In this document: in pieces, positions 1-5,155 of the stretch
Layout of the letters: every line of letters begins with the position of its first letter
Position numbering within the stretch: position 1 is the first letter of the stretch
DNA from: an uncultured Burkholderiaceae bacterium
GTDB lineage: Bacteria; Pseudomonadota; Gammaproteobacteria; Burkholderiales; Burkholderiaceae_C
DNA: 6,040 nt
Reading direction: 5' to 3'
Assembly: GCA_938022295.1 (NCBI GenBank)
Contig: CALIDR010000326.1
Location: forward strand, 1-6,040
Translations under genes and position numbers: made by a program
Notes under the pieces: generated by a model
What the model was told of the DNA's origin: nothing
Database searches by the model: none
What the model saw: the letters and a program-made list of their open reading frames with translations, nothing else

Positions 1-24
1 CCCGGGTGCGCGCGGCCGGCTCAT
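1..24 (-). CDS. Start of a downstream gene (partial), possibly a second M16-family subunit
   Basis: On the minus strand the sequence ATGA spans 24 to 21, so the stop codon of the M16 peptidase gene overlaps a possible ATG at 24-22. Reading on gives MSRPRAPG before the window ends, with no stop codon. ATGA overlaps usually mean translational coupling inside one operon. Known context: bacterial M16 peptidases of about 450 residues are often encoded as adjacent pairs, one subunit carrying the zinc motif and the other a degenerate partner, so a companion M16 gene is a reasonable guess. Eight codons cannot identify the protein. The preceding GGCGGCGG stretch is only a weak ribosome binding site. 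Confidence 0.35.
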
Positions 25-1391
25 GCCCGGCCGCCGCCGTAGACGAGCGTCACCCGGTGCGCGCGCAGCAGGTGGCGGCGCACGACGCGCTGCACGTCGG
101 CGGCGGTGACGGCGAGCAGCTCGGCGACCTCGCGGTCGGCGGCGCGCGCATCGCCGCGCAGCGCGGCCGCCCAGCCCGCCGCCTCGGCGCGGCCGGCCGG
201 CGTCTCGCGCTCGACGAGCGCCGCCGTGACGAGGCCGGTGCGCACCTTGTCGAGCTCGGCGGCGCCGACCGGCTGCTCGGCCAGCCGCGCGAGCTCGGCC
301 ACCAGCGCGCGCTCGAGCCCGGCGGGGCCGGCGGCGCCGGAGCCGATCGCCCACGCGACGAGCAGGCCGGCGTCGGCGAACAGGTCGGCGCCGAAGCCGG
401 CGGAGCGCGCGTTGCGCAGCCGCCGCACGAGCGCCTCGTTCAGCCGCGCCGACTCGCCGCCGGCGAGCATCGCGGCGGCCACGCGCAGCGCCGCGGCGTC
501 GGCGTCGGCCGCCGGCGGCCCGCGCCAGACCAGCGCCACCGCCGCCGGCAGCGACGCCGGCGCGTCGAGCCGCCGCACCTCGCTGCGCGCGCGCGGCGGC
601 TCGACGGCGTCCACCCGCGGCAGCGGCTGCGCCGGCCGCGGCACGGCGGCGAAGTGGCGCCGGACCGCGGCTTCGAGCGCCGCCGGCTCGAACCCGCCGG
701 CGACGATCAGCGTCGCGTTGTCGGGCCGGTAGTGGGTGCGGTGGAACGCGCGCACGTCGTCGAGAGTGGCCGCGCGCAGGTCCTCGACGCGGCCGATCAC
801 CGGCCGCCGGTACGGGTGGACGGCGAACGCCGCCGCCGGCAGGGCGTCGAACAGGCGCCCGTACGGCGCCGACTCGACGCGCTCGCGGAACTCCTCGACG
901 ACCACGGCGCGCTCGCTGTCGAACGCCGCCTCGTCGACCTCGAGGTGCGCCATGCGCTCCGCCTCGGCCCACAGCAGCCGCTCGAGGTGGTTCGCGGGCA
1001 CCTCGCTCTGGTAGGCGGTGACGTCCTCGGCGGTGAAGGCGTTGTTCCAGCCGCCGACGTCCTCGGTCAGGCGGTCGAACGCCTCGGCGGGCATGCGCCG
1101 CGTGCCCTTGAACATCAGGTGCTCGAACAGGTGCGCGAAGCCCGAGCGGCCCGGCGGGTCGTCCTTGGCGCCGACGCGGTACCAGACCTGCACCGCCACC
1201 GTCGCCGCGGCGGGGTCGGGCAGTGCGACGACGTGCAGGCCGTTGGCGAGCCGCCACTCGTGCAGCGGCAGCGGCGGCACCGCGACTTCGAGCGGTCGGG
1301 CGCGCGCCGCGCGCGGCGCGACGAGCAGCGCCGGGGCGGTGGCCGCGGCGAGCAGCAGGCGGCGGCGGGCCGCGCAGACGGGAGCGTGCAT
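21..1391 (-). CDS. M16-family (pitrilysin/insulinase-like) zinc metallopeptidase, exported
   Basis: Predicted 456-residue zinc protease, probably periplasmic, that would degrade peptides or process proteins. The inverted zinc motif HLFEH is at residues 87-91 (H87 and H91 ligands, E90 catalytic base). The third ligand is most likely E167 in VVVEEFRE, at the spacing usual for the family. Other M16 hallmarks are NGLHVVALPD near residue 50, the GGWNNAFTAEDVTAY block near 113-127 and YRPDNATLIVAGGF near 221-234. The length fits a two-domain single-unit M16 protein. The ATG at 1391 was chosen because a signal peptide follows at once: ARRRLLL, a hydrophobic alanine/leucine run and an ARA cleavage site near residue 31. 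The arginine cluster could be a Tat signal but is not a perfect match. The frame stays open upstream to 1748, but that extension has no family similarity and lies antisense to the ProQ gene. No clear Shine-Dalgarno sequence precedes the ATG. The stop overlaps the next gene's start. Confidence 0.93.
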   Translation of the reverse strand: MHAPVCAARRRLLLAAATAPALLVAPRAARARPLEVAVPPLPLHEWRLANGLHVVALPDPAAATVAVQVWYRVGAKDDPPGRSGFAHLFEHLMFKGTRRMPAEAFDRLTEDVGGWNNAFTAEDVTAYQSEVPANHLERLLWAEAERMAHLEVDEAAFDSERAVVVEEFRERVESAPYGRLFDALPAAAFAVHPYRRPVIGRVEDLRAATLDDVRAFHRTHYRPDNATLIVAGGFEPAALEAAVRRHFAAVPRPAQPLPRVDAVEPPRARSEVRRLDAPASLPAAVALVWRGPPAADADAAALRVAAAMLAGGESARLNEALVRRLRNARSAGFGADLFADAGLLVAWAIGSGAAGPAGLERALVAELARLAEQPVGAAELDKVRTGLVTAALVERETPAGRAEAAGWAAALRGDARAADREVAELLAVTAADVQRVVRRHLLRAHRVTLVYGGGRA

Positions 1392-1506
1392 CGGCGCGAC
1401 GATAGCGCGCCGCCCGCCCGTTGCCGCGCCCGCCGCGCGGCGCACCCGTGCGGCTCGGCACAATCGGACGTCCGCCCTGCCCCTGCCTACCTGCTCCCCT
1501 GCGCCG
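1392..1506. promoter_or_regulatory. Divergent intergenic region between the M16 peptidase and proQ-like genes
   Basis: These 115 bp separate two divergently transcribed genes, so promoters for both are expected here. The best candidate on the plus strand is CACAAT at 1459-1464, which resembles a sigma-70 -10 box and would give a leader of roughly 35 nt before the ATG at 1507. I see no good -35 box at 16-18 bp spacing. On the minus strand, TATCGT (plus 1399-1404) is weakly -10-like but lies too close to the start codon at 1391 to be convincing. The 20 bases before 1507 are C/T-rich and lack a GGAG-type ribosome binding site. No riboswitch or terminator is evident. Confidence 0.35.
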
Positions 1507-2175
1507 ATGCCTGCCGACCCCGACGCCCCGCCCGAGCCCGCCGCCGCCGGCCCCGAACCGGCCGCACCGGCGGCGCCCGACACGGTGACCACGTCCGCCG
1601 AGTGCGGGCGGCGCCTGGCCGCCCTCTTCCCGGCGCTGTTCGACGGCCCGCCCAAGCCGCTGAAGCTGCGCGTGCACGTCGACATCCAGGCCCGCGCGCC
1701 GGGCGTGTTCCCGCGCCCGCTGCTCGCCGCGTTCATGCGCCGCCACACCGGCAGCCATGCCTACCTGCAGGCGGTGGCGCGCGGCACGCAGCGCTTCGGC
1801 CTCGACGGCGAGCCGGCCGGCGAGATCAGCGCCGAGCACCGGCAGGCCGCGCTGGACGAACTGGCGCGCCGCAAGGCGCTGCACGCCGAACGCCGGGCGG
1901 CCGAGGAACGCGCCGCGCAGGCACGGCGCGCCGACGAGGAGGCCGCCCGCCGCGCGCGGCGCGCGCTGCTGCGCGACTTCGAGCGCACGACGCTGACCGA
2001 GGCCAACTTCTGCGCCCTCAAGGGCATCGACCCCGCGCAGTGGCCGGCACTGCTGGCGCAGGCGCGCCGCGAGGCGCAGGAGCACCCGCCGCACCCCCAC
2101 CCTCGCCCCCACCCGCCGCGGGGGCCACGGCCCGAGCGCGGTCCCGCTCCGGGCGGTCGGCCGCGGCCGCGCTGA
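1507..2175 (+). CDS. ProQ/FinO-family RNA-binding protein
   Basis: Predicted 222-residue RNA chaperone. Known for the family: ProQ/FinO domains bind structured small RNAs and mRNA 3' ends and act in post-transcriptional control. Residues 1-30 are a proline/alanine-rich, probably disordered leader. The ProQ/FinO core spans about 33-128, with LFPALFDG (40-47), PKPLKLRVHVDI (49-60), the helix ending MRRHTGSHAYL (77-87) and RFGLDGEPAGEI (96-107), which align with E. coli ProQ landmarks. Residues 120-158 are a highly charged Arg/Ala/Glu helix, likely extended or coiled-coil. A second conserved-looking segment, LTEANFCALKGID at 163-175, resembles one I recall in betaproteobacterial homologues. The tail from 192 is Pro/His/Arg-rich and basic. 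The ATG at 1507 is the first sensible start before the core; no Shine-Dalgarno sequence is visible. The gene is monocistronic here and converges on the SDR gene 12 bp away. It differs from E. coli ProQ in lacking a recognisable Tudor-like C-terminal domain. Confidence 0.9.
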   Translation: MPADPDAPPEPAAAGPEPAAPAAPDTVTTSAECGRRLAALFPALFDGPPKPLKLRVHVDIQARAPGVFPRPLLAAFMRRHTGSHAYLQAVARGTQRFGLDGEPAGEISAEHRQAALDELARRKALHAERRAAEERAAQARRADEEAARRARRALLRDFERTTLTEANFCALKGIDPAQWPALLAQARREAQEHPPHPHPRPHPPRGPRPERGPAPGGRPRPR

Positions 2176-2187
2176 ACACGGCGCCGG

Positions 2188-2925
2188 CTACCGGACCAGC
2201 GGCCGCACCTGCGTGAAGCCGCCGTCGACGGCGATGACCTGGCCGGTGATGCGCGCGGCGGCGTCCGACAGCAGCCACGCGATCGCGTCGGCGACCTGGC
2301 CCGCGGTCTGCACGCCGCCGAGCGGGTACTGGCGGGCGGCCGCCTCGCGCAGCGCGTCGACCTTCAGCATGCCGGCCGTCATCGGCGTGTCGGTCATGCC
2401 CGGCGCGACGACGTTGACGCGCAGGCCGACGCCGGCGTAGGTCGCCGCGGCGCTGCGCGCCATCGCCTCGAGCCCGCCCTTGGCGGCGGCGATCGCCTCG
2501 TGATTGGCCACGCCGATGCGCGCGACGACCGACGACACGAACACCGCCGCGCCGGGCTGCGGGGGCTCGCGCAGCGCGTCGACCCAGGCCCGCAGCACGT
2601 GGAACGCGCTGTCGAGGTTGACGCGCAGCACCTCGCGGTACTGCTCGGCGCGGGTGCGGTGCAGCGGCGCGATCAGCGTGCTGCCCACGCAGTGCGCGAG
2701 CCGCGTCGGCACGCCGCCGAGCCGCTCGCGGCACTGCACGATCGCGGCGGCGGCGCCTTCTTCCGTCGTCGTGTCGGCGGCGATGCGGGCGTCGGCGTCG
2801 AGGTCGGCCAGCGCGGCGGCGTCGCGGCCGACCGCGGCGACGCGGCAGCCCTGCGCGCGCAGCCGCGGCAGCAGTTCGCGCCCGATGCCGCCGCGGGCAC
2901 CGGTGACGAGGGCGATCGGGGTCAT
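2188..2925 (-). CDS. Short-chain dehydrogenase/reductase (SDR) with an atypical active site
   Basis: A 245-residue classical-length SDR, expected to be a cytosolic NAD(P)H-dependent oxidoreductase of unknown substrate. The glycine-rich cofactor motif TGARGGIG is at residues 8-15. R34 after the second strand hints at NADP(H) preference, and D51 fits the adenine-contacting aspartate. The usual NNAG is replaced by HCVG (78-81). N103 in RVNLDSAF and S131/S132 in VSS match the catalytic Asn and Ser positions. The normal YxxxK is IAAAK at 145-149, so the lysine is kept but the tyrosine is isoleucine. APGM (174-177) and ITGQVIAVDGG (226-236) complete the fold. I recall a subgroup of bacterial SDRs with a similar NHEAIAAAK segment, so this is probably a real variant and not a sequencing error. 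It is the last gene of the minus-strand block, 36 bp after the Coq7 fusion, with a good GGGAG ribosome binding site. Substrate and catalytic competence are unknown. Confidence 0.92.
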   Translation of the reverse strand: MTPIALVTGARGGIGRELLPRLRAQGCRVAAVGRDAAALADLDADARIAADTTTEEGAAAAIVQCRERLGGVPTRLAHCVGSTLIAPLHRTRAEQYREVLRVNLDSAFHVLRAWVDALREPPQPGAAVFVSSVVARIGVANHEAIAAAKGGLEAMARSAAATYAGVGLRVNVVAPGMTDTPMTAGMLKVDALREAAARQYPLGGVQTAGQVADAIAWLLSDAAARITGQVIAVDGGFTQVRPLVR

Positions 2926-2932
2926 CGGGACG

Positions 2933-2937
2933 CTCCC
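2933..2937 (-). promoter_or_regulatory. Ribosome binding site of the SDR gene
   Basis: CTCCC on the plus strand reads GGGAG on the minus strand, 7 nt before the ATG at 2925. This is the clearest Shine-Dalgarno sequence in the window. It supports the ATG at 2925 as the SDR start and suggests that this gene is initiated independently even if it is co-transcribed with the gene upstream. Confidence 0.7.
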
Positions 2938-2961
2938 ATGTCGTTCAACGCGTCAGATCGA

Positions 2962-3882
2962 TCAGAACCGCCGCGCGATGGCCACGGCGGCGGCCGAGCC
3001 GGCCCCGACGAGCGCGCACCAGCCGCGCAGCCACGGGCCCGGCGGCATGCCGCGCAGCGCCGCGGCTTCGTCGCGGTGGTCGCGTTCGTCGGCCTGGCAG
3101 GCGAGCAGCGCGTCGCGCAGCGCGGTGTGGTCGGGCGCGCCGGCGAGGCGGTCGATCTGCGCCTGGTAGTGGCGGTCGACGAACGTCTCGACGGCGGCAA
3201 CCGTCGCGTAGACCGCGCGCGGTCCGGCGAGCGCCGGCAGCGCCCCGGTCAGCCAGCCCGCGCCGCGCCACGCGACGAGGGCGCGGCTGCGCTGCGCCGG
3301 CGGCAGCCACTGCGACACGACCTCGAGGTGGCGGCGCTCGGTGGCCAGGTGGCGCTGCGCGAACGCGCGCAACGCCGGGTCGCGCGCGACGGCGAGCACG
3401 CCGCGGTAGATCTGCACCGCGCCGGTCTCGCCGGCGTGGTCGCTGCGCAGGTCGCGCACGACGTCACGCGGCAGGGCGCCGGCGGCGGCTCCGTCGGCGC
3501 CGCGCTCGACCGCCCTCGCCAGGCGCTGCATGGCGGGCCGCACGCGCAGGAAGACGCGGTACGCCGCCTCCAGCAGCGGCGTGACGCCGGGCAGCGCACC
3601 CAGCCGCGCGAGCCAGCGCCAGCCGGGCAGGGCCGCCCACAGCGCGAGGAACGCGCGCGCGCCGCTGTCGAGCCGGCCGTCGGGGTGGGCGACGTGGAAA
3701 CGCTCGAGCAATTGCTCACGCGCGGCAGGCAGCGGCTGCGCCGGGTCGGCGACGTCGACGAAGCACAGCGCCCCGTCGCTCGGCAGGCCGCGGTACAGCC
3801 CGATCTCGCGCCGGCACAGCGGGCAGGCACCGTCGTAGTAGACCGTCAGCGGGGCGTCGGGGCGGGCATCGTCACGGCTCAC
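2962..3882 (-). CDS. coq7: DUF393 (DCC thiol-disulfide oxidoreductase) - Coq7 diiron hydroxylase fusion
   Basis: A 306-residue two-domain protein. Residues about 12-118 form a DCC/DUF393 domain: YYDGACPLC at 15-23 has the family's CxxC-type pair (C20, C23), and the downstream SGARAFLALWAALPGW block (73-88) is also typical. Residues about 137-306 form a Coq7/CLK-1 domain, which in characterised relatives hydroxylates demethoxyubiquinone at C6 in ubiquinone synthesis. All six expected diiron ligands are present: E152 (in DHAGE), E182 and H185 (ERRH), E232 (VETFVD), E266 and H269 (ERDH), with spacings close to those of human COQ7. The final hydrophobic stretch may help membrane association. Start: GTG at 3882, the only suitable in-frame start before the CxxC domain; no convincing Shine-Dalgarno sequence. 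Stand-alone Coq7 of betaproteobacteria is about 200 residues, so the N-terminal fusion is the notable feature. The DUF393 domain could deliver electrons or act on a separate thiol substrate. The host may also have an ordinary Coq7 elsewhere, in which case this would be a specialised paralogue. Confidence 0.9.
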   Translation of the reverse strand: MSRDDARPDAPLTVYYDGACPLCRREIGLYRGLPSDGALCFVDVADPAQPLPAAREQLLERFHVAHPDGRLDSGARAFLALWAALPGWRWLARLGALPGVTPLLEAAYRVFLRVRPAMQRLARAVERGADGAAAGALPRDVVRDLRSDHAGETGAVQIYRGVLAVARDPALRAFAQRHLATERRHLEVVSQWLPPAQRSRALVAWRGAGWLTGALPALAGPRAVYATVAAVETFVDRHYQAQIDRLAGAPDHTALRDALLACQADERDHRDEAAALRGMPPGPWLRGWCALVGAGSAAAVAIARRF

Positions 3883-3969
3883 AGTCCCGATCTTGCCAGC
3901 GGTGCAACCGCATGGTCTGCGACTGAACCGATAGGTATCGTCGCGACTCGGGAAATCGACTCGCGGCGG
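3883..3969. promoter_or_regulatory. 87-bp gap upstream of the Coq7 fusion; possible regulatory region
   Basis: This gap separates the stop of the photolyase-like gene from the GTG start of the Coq7 fusion. It is noticeably less GC-rich than its surroundings and contains a small palindrome (3929-3940) and a direct repeat of CGACTCG (3944-3950 and 3957-3963). An internal promoter for the Coq7 fusion and SDR genes is plausible, but I find no convincing -35/-10 pair. There is no hairpin followed by a T-run in either orientation, so termination after the photolyase genes is not evident either. Confidence 0.3.
3929..3940. repeat. Short inverted repeat CGATA-GG-TATCG
   Basis: Two perfect 5-bp arms flank a 2-bp centre, about 47 bp upstream of the GTG start of the Coq7 fusion. 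The position suits an operator for a dimeric regulator, but an arm this short can occur by chance. It does not match any regulator site I can name with confidence. Confidence 0.35.
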
Positions 3970-5151
3970 TCACGCTGCCAGCAGGTCGTCCAGCGTCTCG
4001 ACGCCGCGGCTGACCCGGCTCCAGTACTGCGAGAACGACGCGCAGCGCTGCGGCGGGTCGGCGAACAGCGCCGGATCGGCGTCCCACTGCACGACGCCGT
4101 CGAGGCCGGCGAAGTGCGGATTGGCCACGCCGCGCACCGAGCGCGCGGTGGCCAGCGTCGCGCGCAGGTCTGCGGCGTCGGCCCACCACAGGTGGTCGGC
4201 GAGCGCGGCCATGCGGGTGGCGACGAAACGCCAGCGGCGTTCGGTCCATGGCCAGCGGCGGTGGAAGCCGATCTCGCACACCGCGACGCGCACCGCGTCG
4301 GCCGGCAGATCCGCCGGCGCGGGCCGCAGCGACCAGGGGTGGAAGAGCCAGACGTCGCGCCCGGCGACGCTGGCGCGGCTGGGGCCGCTGCACAGCTCCA
4401 GCCCGGGCGGAGGCGCGACCCAGAGATCCGGCTCGGCGACGCCGTCGCCGCGCGGCGCGGCCGCCACCGGCGCAGGGTCGCGCGCGAGGCGGTCCAGCGC
4501 GTCGTAGCCGGTGTCGATCACGCTGCCGGCGCTGTGCCACGCCGGCGGCGCGTAGCGCGAGACGTTGTCGGCGTTGAAGAGGTACGGCCTGTGGCTGCCG
4601 GTGCCGGCCACCCACTGCCAGCTCAGGTGGTTGCTCGCCAGGTCGCCGTCGAGCAGGTGGGCGTAGAGCCAGTCGGCGCCGGCGCGCCAGTGCACCTTGC
4701 GCAGGTGCACGACGTACGACGCGAGCCACATCCGGGCGTGGTTGTGCAGCCAGCCGGTGGCGTACAGCGCGCGCACCGCCGCGTCGACGGCCGGCACGCC
4801 GGTGCGGCCGGCGCGCACGTCGGCCGGCAGCTCGCGCGCGTACGCCGCCTCGGGCAGCGGGCCCGCGTGCAGCGACTCGAGGATGCCGTCGCCGAGGTGC
4901 TGCCAGACGTGGCGGAAGTAGGCACGCCAGCCGAGCTCGTAGACGAACTTGTGCTGCACGTCGAGCCGCTGGCGCGCGGCGACCGCGGCGGCGACCTCGG
5001 GCAGCGTCAGGAAGCCGTGCGTCAGGTACGGCGACAGCCGGGTGACGGCGCCGTCGAGCCGGTTGCGCGTGCGCGCGTAGGCGTCGGGCCGCACGGCGGC
5101 CAGCCGCGCGCGGGCGGCTTCGAGGGTGGGCGGGAAGTCGTCGCCGGTCAT
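3970..5151 (-). CDS. Photolyase/cryptochrome-like FAD-binding protein with unusual domain order
   Basis: A 393-residue flavoprotein of the photolyase superfamily; the function (DNA repair or photoreception) is unproven. The FAD-binding helical domain occupies residues about 26-225: TRLSPYLTHG (37-46), ELGWRAYFRH (72-81), RTGVPAVDAAVRALYATGW (116-134), HNHARM (136-141) and DGDLASNHLSWQW (168-180). Equivalents of the CPD-photolyase active-site residues are E72, W75, N137, M141 and W180, but the Arg after the Asn is H138. Of the electron-transfer tryptophans in E. coli PhrB, W155 and W178 match W359 and W382, while the W306 position has no tryptophan (Y104 is nearby). The usual N-terminal alpha/beta antenna domain is absent. 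Instead, residues about 260-393 carry an alpha/beta-looking segment starting VWLFHPWSL (267-275). The ATG at 5151 lies 4 bp after the stop of the FeS photolyase, so the two are probably co-translated. FPPTLEAARARL just after the start suits a photolyase FAD-domain N-terminus. Confidence 0.88.
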   Translation of the reverse strand: MTGDDFPPTLEAARARLAAVRPDAYARTRNRLDGAVTRLSPYLTHGFLTLPEVAAAVAARQRLDVQHKFVYELGWRAYFRHVWQHLGDGILESLHAGPLPEAAYARELPADVRAGRTGVPAVDAAVRALYATGWLHNHARMWLASYVVHLRKVHWRAGADWLYAHLLDGDLASNHLSWQWVAGTGSHRPYLFNADNVSRYAPPAWHSAGSVIDTGYDALDRLARDPAPVAAAPRGDGVAEPDLWVAPPPGLELCSGPSRASVAGRDVWLFHPWSLRPAPADLPADAVRVAVCEIGFHRRWPWTERRWRFVATRMAALADHLWWADAADLRATLATARSVRGVANPHFAGLDGVVQWDADPALFADPPQRCASFSQYWSRVSRGVETLDDLLAA

Positions 5152-5155
5152 CGCG

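Noticed and set aside
1392..1748. N-terminal extension of the M16 peptidase to an ATG at 1748
   Set aside because: The extension lacks family similarity, overlaps the start of the ProQ/FinO gene in antisense, and would bury the signal peptide that begins at 1391.
2135..2190. Possible bidirectional terminator between the convergent proQ-like and SDR genes (AGCGCGG at 2135-2141 with CCGCGCT at 2167-2173; other GC palindromes)
   Set aside because: The loop is about 25 nt, there is no T-run on either strand, and such GC arms occur by chance at this composition.
6..2216. Plus-strand open frame of 736 codons antisense to the M16 peptidase and running through the proQ-like gene in another frame
   Set aside because: Composition is dominated by Arg, Ala, Gly and Val with no family motif, while the antisense frame holds a clear M16 protein. 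Long spurious frames are expected at this GC content.
3872..4729. Minus-strand 285-codon frame ending MRLHRWQDRDCEP
   Set aside because: It overlaps the photolyase-like gene in another frame and is Arg-rich low complexity. The short ATG-started tail in the 87-bp gap overlaps the Coq7 start but has no recognisable similarity or ribosome binding site.
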